DNA of 24,478 nt, taken from DASRCB01 sp035653295. Lineage in GTDB: Bacteria > Acidobacteriota > Terriglobia > Bryobacterales > Bryobacteraceae. The notes under the pieces are model-generated. The model saw nothing but the letters and a program-made list of their open reading frames with translations. It made no database searches and was not told the origin of the DNA. Location of the stretch: contig DASRCB010000323.1 of assembly GCA_035653295.1 (NCBI GenBank), forward strand, positions 1 through 24,478, written 5' to 3'. The position numbers were made by a program, and so were the translations under genes. Below, in pieces: positions 15,746 to 22,230 of the stretch (positions are counted from its first letter, which is position 1; each line of letters starts with the position of its first letter).

Positions 15746-16461
15746 AGCTTACGCACGCTCTCGTCGAATTCGGCGGAGTCGCCCTGTTGCAGAGCCCAGT
15801 CGACTCCTTCAAAGGCGCGCAGAGGGAAGAGCTGTTGGGCTCGGCGCCAGAGGTCCTCGTCGCGGGGGGCGTACGCATGACACACGAGCCGCGCGAAGTC
15901 CGAGCCGCAGTGAAGCTGGGTGGCGAGGTCCCAGGCAGGATCGCCAATTCCCGCGTGTTCGAAGTCGAGCACGCCGGTGAGGCTGCCGGCGACGGGATCG
16001 ATCAGGATATTTTCGTACCAGAGATCGCCGTGGATGACGGCCTTCGGGTGCGGGAGTTCGACGAACGCCTCGCGCCAGAGCCGGGCCGCCGGTGGAAGAA
16101 AGGGCAGGGTGCGGTCGGCGGCGGCGAGGAGTTCGGCCGTTCGGTTGCGGGGCGGGATGCCGAAATCGAGAGCGTCCGCGACAGGGATCGCATGCAGCGC
16201 GCCAATGAACGACGCAATCTCGCGGGCGAGTTGCGGGTACGCAGAGCCTGGCGATAGAGTAGTGCCCGGCAGGCGGCGGTACGTCATGCTCATTTCATCG
16301 CAACGAAGCGGTACGGGAATCGCGACAGGCAGGCGGGCGGCGAGCCGCGGCAGGAAACGGCATTCCTGCGCGAGCCGCCGGCGGGCTTCCGGTGTACGCG
16401 CGACCCGGCGCACACATCCGTCGCCGGCATCCTGCACCATGCTGCTGAATCCGAACTCCAT
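15721..16461 (-). CDS. APH-family phosphotransferase, short N-terminus
   Basis: The 246-aa protein resembles aminoglycoside/choline phosphotransferases. The catalytic loop is HGDLWYENIL (144-153; His144, Asp146, Asn151), and the metal-binding Asp166 is in GVLDFEHAGIGDPAWDLA. The N-lobe is short: the nucleotide-binding hairpin seems to start at residue 4 (GFSSMVQDAGDG), and family members usually have some 20-30 residues before it. A stop (minus-strand TGA at 16477-16479) blocks any extension. The gene may therefore be N-terminally trimmed, and activity is uncertain. It faces away from the second GH27 gene with only 12 bases between starts, and its 3' end overlaps the first GH27 gene by 25 bases. 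The substrate is unknown; such genes are often not drug-resistance genes. Confidence 0.8.
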   Translation of the reverse strand: MEFGFSSMVQDAGDGCVRRVARTPEARRRLAQECRFLPRLAARLPVAIPVPLRCDEMSMTYRRLPGTTLSPGSAYPQLAREIASFIGALHAIPVADALDFGIPPRNRTAELLAAADRTLPFLPPAARLWREAFVELPHPKAVIHGDLWYENILIDPVAGSLTGVLDFEHAGIGDPAWDLATQLHCGSDFARLVCHAYAPRDEDLWRRAQQLFPLRAFEGVDWALQQGDSAEFDESVRKLQSVGVLP

Positions 16462-16473
16462 GTACGAGGAATT

Positions 16474-17979
16474 ATGTCAGCAAGACTGATATTACTTACG
16501 ATTCTGGCCGTCGTCTCCACGGTTGCGCAGGACAGTGTATCCGGGTTCTGGCTCCTCAAAATACCAACGGGCGACGGCAACTTCCGCGAATTGTTCCTTG
16601 ACCTGAAACAGAACGGAGATCAGGTCACGGGCGAAGTGCTGAGGGGTACGCGAAAGATCCCGATTACGGAGGGCTCGTTCCGCAACGGGCGCGTGCATCT
16701 GGTGACCACGACTCATTTTCAGGGCGAGACGCGCCAGACGGTATATGAGGGGACGCTCGAGAAGGGCGCCCTCGCGCTAACGGTCCAGTATCACGGGCGT
16801 GAGCCGGATCACGGCGTGGCCGAGCGCAGCCGGCCGGAAGCGGCTCTCCCTCCCGCGCGCCTGCCGCCGCCCGAGTTGCGCGATGTGCCCGACAACGGGC
16901 TGGCGCGCACGCCGCCGATGGGCTGGAACTCGTGGAACAAGTTCGCGGGCAAAGTGGATGACGCCGCCGTGCGGGGCATGGCCGATGCAATGGTCTCCAG
17001 CGGCATGAGCGGCGCCGGTTATGTTTACGTGAACATCGACGATACCTGGGAAGGGCCGCGCGACCCGCAGGGCAACATCACCACGAATCGCAAGTTCCCG
17101 GACATGAAGGCGCTTGCCGATTATGTTCATTCGAAGGGACTAAAGATCGGGATTTACTCTTCGCCCGGCCCGAAAACCTGTGCGGGTTATCCAGGTAGTT
17201 ACGGCCATGAGGAGCAGGATGCGCGGCAATGGGCCGCGTGGGGCATCGATTACCTGAAGTACGACTGGTGCAGCGCCGGCGAGATTTACAAGAATGAGGA
17301 CATGCAGGCCGTGTACCAGAAAATGGGCGATGCGCTGCGGAACACGGGGCGGCCGATTGTGTACAGCCTGTGCCAATACGGGCTCGACAAGGTTTGGACC
17401 TGGGGTCCGAAGGTGGGCGGCAACCTGTGGCGCACCACCGGCGATATCAGCGACAACTGGAAGTCGATGTCCGGCATCGGCTTCAACCAGTTCGCCATCG
17501 CACCGTTTATCGGACCGGGACACTGGAACGATCCGGACATGCTGGAGATCGGCAATGGCGGCATGAGCGATGACGAGTACCGCACGCATATGAGCCTGTG
17601 GTCGATGCTCGCGGCCCCGCTTCTGGCGGGCAACGATCTGCGCAGCATGAGCGCCGCGACGAAGGTCATTCTCATGAATACCGATGTCATCGCCGTGGAC
17701 CAGGACGCGGCGGCGCAGCCGGTGAAGAAGGTGAGCGACGAGGATGGGAAGGTGGTCCTGACGCGGCCGCTGGCGGACGGGTCCACGGCGGTCGGCCTGT
17801 TCAATCGCGCTGATGCGCCGGCGACGATCACGGTCGACTGGGCTGGCATCGGGCTGGGCGGGCGGAAGCTGAGCGCCCGGGACTTATGGCGGCACGAAGC
17901 GGTCGATGTCGCCGGCGATCATTATTCGGCGGAGGTCCCGCGGCATGGAGTTGTGATGCTGCGGGTGAAAGCAGAATGA
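16474..17979 (+). CDS. secreted GH27 enzyme with N-terminal beta-barrel domain
   Basis: The 501-aa enzyme has a signal peptide (about 1-19). An extra domain (about 20-112) follows, with alternating strands such as FRELFLDLKQNGDQVTGEVL, EGSFRNGRVHLV and VYEGTLEKGALALTV. A proline-rich linker (124-134) leads to the GH27 domain from RTPPMGWNSWNKF (145-157). Catalytic residues are Asp264 in YLKYDWC and Asp324 in LWRTTGDISDNW (Arg320 beside it). GHWNDPDMLEIGNGG and PLLAGNDLRSM repeat the first GH27 gene almost exactly, so the two are paralogues. The extra domain looks lipocalin-like and may bind ligand or stabilise the enzyme. ATG 16474 follows GAGGAATT. The last four bases (ATGA) overlap the next gene, so the two are co-translated. 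Confidence 0.9.
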   Translation: MSARLILLTILAVVSTVAQDSVSGFWLLKIPTGDGNFRELFLDLKQNGDQVTGEVLRGTRKIPITEGSFRNGRVHLVTTTHFQGETRQTVYEGTLEKGALALTVQYHGREPDHGVAERSRPEAALPPARLPPPELRDVPDNGLARTPPMGWNSWNKFAGKVDDAAVRGMADAMVSSGMSGAGYVYVNIDDTWEGPRDPQGNITTNRKFPDMKALADYVHSKGLKIGIYSSPGPKTCAGYPGSYGHEEQDARQWAAWGIDYLKYDWCSAGEIYKNEDMQAVYQKMGDALRNTGRPIVYSLCQYGLDKVWTWGPKVGGNLWRTTGDISDNWKSMSGIGFNQFAIAPFIGPGHWNDPDMLEIGNGGMSDDEYRTHMSLWSMLAAPLLAGNDLRSMSAATKVILMNTDVIAVDQDAAAQPVKKVSDEDGKVVLTRPLADGSTAVGLFNRADAPATITVDWAGIGLGGRKLSARDLWRHEAVDVAGDHYSAEVPRHGVVMLRVKAE

Positions 17980-20306
17980 AACATCTTATGGAGAGCAGGG
18001 CCCTGCCCCCCAGACTGCTCACGCTCGTCGTCACTGCGGCGGCGTGTGCTGCGCCGGTGTCCACTTCCACAAACGGATGGACCATCGTCGCCGATCCTGA
18101 GGCGCAGACCTTGCGCATCGATCGCGAGCCACTGGGGACGGTGCTGCGCGATGTGCGGCTCTGCGTGCGCAGCGATCAGGGCGTTCGCCCGGCCGGGAGC
18201 TGGACCGCGAAGGAAGCCGGAGGCTCGCTGCTGATCAATGCCGATGGCCCGCGGATCGCATGGCGGTTTACGGCCAGCGCGGATGCGCTGACAATATCCA
18301 GCACGTCATTCGAATCGGCGATCACGGCCGAAGCGCCGGCGCCGCCGAGCCGCGTTCCGGCGCGCCTGCTCGACCCGGAAGGAACGCCGGTTACGTGGGT
18401 CGGCACGAACGAAGTCGAATCGGGCTATGGCGGCTCGGAGACGCGAAACGCTTCGTTTCTGCCGCGCCACAACCCGGACGTGACTTACTTCGCGCTCGGC
18501 CAGATCTCGGCGGGCACTCTTCACAGCCTCTTCGACCGAACCACGGACACGGCCATCGATTTTCCAGAGGGCGCGCAGCTCCGCCGCGATCGCGACCTGC
18601 TGGCGGTGACGATCCCTGTCACCGGTAATGCGCGGATCCGAGTAATCCCCAAGTACTACACGAAGGTGCTCGGAGTGCCTTTCTACTCGCCGTTCGACGA
18701 TACGTATTTCAAGACGGCGCCGATGGTCTGGTCGAGCTGGACGAGTTACTACTCCGACGTCCGGGAGCAGGACATGGTCCGCAACACCGACTGGATCGCG
18801 GCCCACCTGAAGCCCTACGGATTCGAGTACGTGGAACTGGACGACGGCTACGATCGCGGCCCGAAAGGCGAGCACGACTGGATCGAGAACTGGAACCGGG
18901 CGAAATTTCCGCATGGCCCGGAGTGGCTGACATCGTACATCCGGTCGAAGGGCCTGCGCGCGGGCATTTGGCTGGTTCCGAACGCGTACGCCGGAGCGGT
19001 GGCGACGCATCCGGACTGGTACGTTCGCGATAAGTCCGGCAAGGTCATTCTCGATTACGACACGCCGACTCTGGACTCATCGAATCCGCAGGTCCTGGAG
19101 TTTCTGCGGCATCTGTTCACCACGCTCGATGACTGGGGATTCGACTATTACAAGTTCGACGGCGAGCACGCGTTTCCGAAGTACGTACCCGCGGTCGATC
19201 ACAGCAAGCTCTACGATCCGGCGGCCGATCCTGTTGACGTATACCGCAAGCGATTGCAGATCATTCGCGAGACGCTGGGGCCGCATCGCTTCATCGAGGG
19301 CTGCCCGGCGGGCACGCCGCTGAACGGAATCGGCTATTTCCAGTCCTACTTCAACGGCCAGGATCTATATAACAACTGGGAGGGCATGTATCCCCTGTTC
19401 AGCTCGATTACGGCGAACGCTTTTTTAAATCACATCGCGGTATATGTGATGCCCGGGGAGGGGCTGGAGCTGGGGCCGCCAACGACGGTCGAAGAAACGA
19501 TGAAGAACCGGCCGCCGGTGGTGCTGGAAGTCACGCGCTCGCGCGAGGAGCCTGTGACGGGCTTTGGGACAACCCTGGCGGAGGCGCGCACGCTGGTGAC
19601 CTGGGTGTCGCTGACCGGCGTCGCATATCCACTCGCCAGCGTAATGCCGGAACTCCCCGAGGAGCGCGTGCGCCTGCTGAAAGCGACGTTGCCGACGCTG
19701 CCGATCATGCCCGTCGATCTGTTCAGCCGCGGCACGGACGCTCACCAGTGGGACACGTTCAAGCACACCACGCCCGATACGTACATTCACAACTACCCCG
19801 AGATCCTGGACCTGAAGGTGAACGCGGCCTCCGGCGTGTACGATGTCGTCGCGCTGACCAACTGGCGCAGCGAGCCGGTGCAACGAGAGGTCGACCTCGC
19901 GGGCAAGCTGGGTCTCGATGCCGGACAGAGCTACGTCGCCTTCGATTACTGGAATGCAAAGCTGCTCGGTACGGTGAAGGATCGCTTAACGGTGGAAATC
20001 GCGCCGCACGATACGCGTGTACTGCTGATCCATCCGCTCGCGACACATCCACAGCTGGTAGGCATCTCGCGGCATATCAGCGGCGCCTGGTCGGTGCTGG
20101 ATGTCGCATGGGACGATGCGACGAACACGCTGCGCGGGAAGTCGCAGGGCGTCAGCGGCGAGCCGTACACGGTCTATATTCATGTGCCGGACGGTTTCCA
20201 ACCGGCTCAGGCGCCGCTGCAGGGGCGCCTCGCGACGCTGACCTTCACGGGCGCGCAGGCGCCGACAGACTGGAGCATGCGATTTACTCGAACAGCCGCT
20301 CGGTAA
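17976..20306 (+). CDS. secreted clan GH-D glycosidase (GH36-like)
   Basis: The 776-aa protein has an N-terminal signal peptide (about 1-26) and a beta-sandwich (about 33-235). A TIM barrel (about 245-500) and C-terminal beta domains follow. The barrel carries clan GH-D hallmarks: APMVWSSWTSYYSD (248-261, equivalent to the GWNSW block), EYVELDDGYDRG (284-295) and the nucleophile motif YYKFDGEHAF with Asp395. Asp463 in FNGQDLYNNW is the best acid/base candidate. It is closer to GH36-type alpha-galactosidases than to GH27 by its length and N-terminal domain, but the motifs are divergent, so the exact family is open. The start ATG 17976 forms ATGA with the GH27 stop; ATG 17988 is an alternative. 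Its 3' end overlaps the convergent unknown gene by 23 bases. Confidence 0.82.
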   Translation: MKHLMESRALPPRLLTLVVTAAACAAPVSTSTNGWTIVADPEAQTLRIDREPLGTVLRDVRLCVRSDQGVRPAGSWTAKEAGGSLLINADGPRIAWRFTASADALTISSTSFESAITAEAPAPPSRVPARLLDPEGTPVTWVGTNEVESGYGGSETRNASFLPRHNPDVTYFALGQISAGTLHSLFDRTTDTAIDFPEGAQLRRDRDLLAVTIPVTGNARIRVIPKYYTKVLGVPFYSPFDDTYFKTAPMVWSSWTSYYSDVREQDMVRNTDWIAAHLKPYGFEYVELDDGYDRGPKGEHDWIENWNRAKFPHGPEWLTSYIRSKGLRAGIWLVPNAYAGAVATHPDWYVRDKSGKVILDYDTPTLDSSNPQVLEFLRHLFTTLDDWGFDYYKFDGEHAFPKYVPAVDHSKLYDPAADPVDVYRKRLQIIRETLGPHRFIEGCPAGTPLNGIGYFQSYFNGQDLYNNWEGMYPLFSSITANAFLNHIAVYVMPGEGLELGPPTTVEETMKNRPPVVLEVTRSREEPVTGFGTTLAEARTLVTWVSLTGVAYPLASVMPELPEERVRLLKATLPTLPIMPVDLFSRGTDAHQWDTFKHTTPDTYIHNYPEILDLKVNAASGVYDVVALTNWRSEPVQREVDLAGKLGLDAGQSYVAFDYWNAKLLGTVKDRLTVEIAPHDTRVLLIHPLATHPQLVGISRHISGAWSVLDVAWDDATNTLRGKSQGVSGEPYTVYIHVPDGFQPAQAPLQGRLATLTFTGAQAPTDWSMRFTRTAAR

Positions 20307-21189
20307 GCGAGCCGTGCTCCGGCGCGAACTGCTCGGCGGCGGCGCGCAGATAGGGGCGGAACTCGCGCGCCCAGTATTCGACAAAGCCGGTGCGCGCGAT
20401 GTCACTCAGCGCCTCGGCATAGTGATCGAGGACGGCGTCACCGACCAGTTGCCCGGTGCGGCGGGCGGCCGAGCGCGCGGCTCGCGAAAGCCACACCAGG
20501 TTCGCCGGAACGTGAGCGACCGTCGATACAGCAAGCGCCGAGGAAACCAGGAACACCGATCTTCCCTGCTCCCGAGCTGAATCCTGGATGCCCGTCCAAA
20601 GGCGCTCGATGCGCTCGATCCCCGGCACCCTGCGCGGCGGGATGGTTTGTAACTCCTCCTTGAGCCGCGCCCACTCGCGGCGAAGGCCGGCGACATTCAC
20701 CGGTGGCACGTTAAGCGTGGTGGCCAGGTGTTCGCTGGTGCGCTCGAGGCCGTCAAGCACCTGGTCCATGGTTTCGAAGCGCGTGTTCGGCTCGAGCAGG
20801 CCTTCGTCCTGGAGCGCGCGCGACAGCTCGTTTATGAGCTTACGGCCGGCGCCTGTCGCGTCTGCGAGCGCTGCCAGCACCCAGATCGGGGAGGCGTGAA
20901 AGGCAACGATGCCCAGCAGCTCTACCCCGTGGCTCGCGGCGCGGCTCAGGAGGAATCCGTCGCTGAGGCGGCCCTCGGGCGGATAGACGCCCTGCACCTG
21001 GCCGAGCTCTTCGATCATGAAGCGCAGGGCGACATCCACCATAGTGCGATACAGCGTGGTGCGGCGAACGCTTGCCGGGAGCGCGACATTGCCCAGTTCG
21101 CGAAGCAGGCCGCCGGACAAGGCGCTGAGCGAGCGCAGAACGCGCTCCGGGAGTGAGACGAGATACTTACAGCGGGCCGCGGCGTTCAC
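20284..21189 (-). CDS. conserved-looking protein of unknown function (301 aa)
   Basis: I do not recognise a family. The 301-aa sequence is mostly helical and rich in Ala, Leu and Arg. It has two hydrophobic stretches that could be membrane-associated: GVELLGIVAFHASPIWVLAALAD (near 89-111) and SVFLVSSALAVSTVAHVPANLV (near 212-233). Between them lies an amphipathic region with RREWARLKEEL. There are no Cys pairs or catalytic motifs. The start is GTG at 21187-21189 without a clear ribosome site; the next in-frame Met is 49 residues in. It begins 15 bases after the ferredoxin stop on the same strand, so the two are very likely one transcript. This context hints at a redox or membrane role, nothing firmer. 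The 3' end overlaps the glycosidase gene by 23 bases. Confidence 0.75.
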   Translation of the reverse strand: MNAAARCKYLVSLPERVLRSLSALSGGLLRELGNVALPASVRRTTLYRTMVDVALRFMIEELGQVQGVYPPEGRLSDGFLLSRAASHGVELLGIVAFHASPIWVLAALADATGAGRKLINELSRALQDEGLLEPNTRFETMDQVLDGLERTSEHLATTLNVPPVNVAGLRREWARLKEELQTIPPRRVPGIERIERLWTGIQDSAREQGRSVFLVSSALAVSTVAHVPANLVWLSRAARSAARRTGQLVGDAVLDHYAEALSDIARTGFVEYWAREFRPYLRAAAEQFAPEHGSLTERLFE

Positions 21190-21204
21190 GTCGCGGGAGA
21201 GGCG

Positions 21205-21477
21205 TTAACGGTTGACGGTCCGGCCGTAATATTCGGCGTTCTTCTCGGTGAAGCTCGCCCACTTCTCCGGCAGATCGTCCAGGGCGAAGATAGCCGACAC
21301 GGGGCACACCGGAACGCAGGCGCCGCAATCGATGCATTCGACCGGATCGATGTACAGCATTTCCTGCTCGGCGAAATTGCCTTCGTCTTTTTTGGGGTGG
21401 ATGCAATCGACCGGGCACGCATCGACGCAGGCCGTGTCCTTGGTTCCGATGCAGGGTTCAGCAATTACGTACGCCAT
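21205..21477 (-). CDS. 7Fe ferredoxin ([3Fe-4S][4Fe-4S])
   Basis: The 90-aa protein has seven Cys in the bacterial 7Fe ferredoxin pattern. By analogy with Azotobacter FdI, Cys9, Cys17 and Cys58 would hold the [3Fe-4S] cluster. Cys21, Cys48, Cys51 and Cys54 would hold the [4Fe-4S] cluster, with Cys25 (CPVDC) as the extra free Cys. The eight Cys are therefore all accounted for. It is a cytoplasmic one-electron carrier; the partner enzyme is not evident here. The length is slightly short compared with FdI (about 106 aa) and typical of the FdxA/FdxC class. ATG 21477 is fixed by AGGAGAGG just upstream. An extended -10 promoter precedes it. It is the first gene of a two-gene unit with the unknown 301-aa protein. 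Confidence 0.92.
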   Translation of the reverse strand: MAYVIAEPCIGTKDTACVDACPVDCIHPKKDEGNFAEQEMLYIDPVECIDCGACVPVCPVSAIFALDDLPEKWASFTEKNAEYYGRTVNR

Positions 21478-21503
21478 GACCTCTCCTGGAAGGGTTTGCT
21501 CGC

Positions 21504-21512
21504 ATTATAGCA
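21504..21512 (-). promoter_or_regulatory. extended -10 promoter of the ferredoxin gene
   Basis: The minus strand reads TGCTATAAT (21512-21504), a perfect -10 box with the TGn extension. The -35 region is poor, which is normal for extended -10 promoters. A start near 21497 would leave a leader of about 20 bases containing the AGGAGAGG site. Confidence 0.65.
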
Positions 21513-21578
21513 GTCTGTGCGAAAAGCCCTTAATCTCCCCGATTTTAACAGTCGGATTCGGCGTGTGAATGGGTACGG

Positions 21579-21618
21579 ACAGGCCCTGAAGGCAATCTGG
21601 TCGAAGCCGCGGGCCTGT
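21579..21618 (-). terminator. hairpin downstream of the NTF2-like gene
   Basis: ACAGGCCC (21579-21586) and GGGCCTGT (21611-21618) form a perfect 8-bp stem, with an inner GGC/GCC pairing (21591-21593 with 21606-21608). It lies 15 bases past the stop of the NTF2-like gene and before the ferredoxin promoter. It may separate the two units. No T-tract follows. Confidence 0.4.
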
Positions 21619-21632
21619 TCCTGGCTGGCGAT

Positions 21633-22115
21633 CTACTTCTCCCCCGGGGACGCCGGAGGACCAGGAGCGCCGGCGTCGGGCTTCAAATCCATCTCCGTAT
21701 GCAGGTGGGCGATCCACCGGCCGTGGTCCTTACTGAAGACCGTTGTCGTGAGGACCCGGCCGGAAGCGGATGCGCCGTTTGAGACCGAGGAGTAAGTTAG
21801 CTCTGCAATAACGTAACCGGATGTCGGCGAAAGGACAAACGCCCTGGGGTTCTTGTATTGAAAGGAGAAGCCGGTGACAGCCTCGAGGTCTTTGAGTACA
21901 TCGTCGCGGGAATGGCAGATGCCCAGTTCCATATCGATGTACTCCGGGGCGAGCGCGTCTCTGACCTGCGCGATCCGGGGACGAGGGCCGGCGATGGCCT
22001 GCCAGACACCTCGATCGGCCTCGATCATCTGTTGCTGGATTCCCTGCGGCGTATCCGCGGCGAGAACAGAAGCGCAGAGCGCGGCCCACAGCACCGTAAG
22101 AGAGACAAGTCTCAT
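21633..22115 (-). CDS. small secreted NTF2/SnoaL-like (DUF4440-type) protein
   Basis: The 160-aa protein has a clear signal peptide (about 1-19, MRLVSLTVLWAALCASVLA). The single alpha+beta domain (about 22-145) reads as the NTF2-like cone fold: an N-terminal helix (IQQQMIEADRGVWQAI), then EYIDMELGICHSRDDVLKDL, and strands ending in TVFSKDHGRWIAHLHTEMDL. This is the pattern of DUF4440/SnoaL-like proteins, which bind small ligands or act as accessory proteins. No catalytic residues can be named. A short Pro/Gly/Ala tail follows. ATG 22115 has no ribosome site; the upstream position is taken by an 18-bp inverted repeat. It is monocistronic and divergent from the kinase gene. Confidence 0.75.
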   Translation of the reverse strand: MRLVSLTVLWAALCASVLAADTPQGIQQQMIEADRGVWQAIAGPRPRIAQVRDALAPEYIDMELGICHSRDDVLKDLEAVTGFSFQYKNPRAFVLSPTSGYVIAELTYSSVSNGASASGRVLTTTVFSKDHGRWIAHLHTEMDLKPDAGAPGPPASPGEK

Positions 22116-22122
22116 ATGACAT

Positions 22123-22140
22123 GAAGCGCCCGAGCGCTTC
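22123..22140. promoter_or_regulatory. inverted repeat between divergent genes
   Basis: GAAGCGC (22123-22129) and GCGCTTC (22134-22140) are a perfect 7-bp inverted repeat with a four-base centre. It lies eight bases from the start of the NTF2-like gene and about 50 bases from the kinase -10 box. It could be an operator for one or both genes, or a leader hairpin that hides the ribosome site. Confidence 0.4.
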
Positions 22141-22190
22141 CCGACAACGTAGCATATGCAGCGACCCGGGATGCGCGCCGCCGGCTGCTG

Positions 22191-22196
22191 TATAAT
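22191..22196 (+). promoter_or_regulatory. -10 box of the Ser/Thr kinase gene
   Basis: TATAAT lies 35 bases before ATG 22231 on the plus strand. No good -35 box is found at 16-18 bases, so activation by a regulator, or chance, is possible. Confidence 0.45.
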
Positions 22197-22230
22197 CCGG
22201 CAGAAGCGCGCACCTTAGTCGCGGGGACCG

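Noticed and set aside
15721..16461. Antibiotic-resistance gene
   Set aside because: The APH fold is shared by many metabolic kinases. No resistance-specific residues are recognisable, and there is no mobile context.
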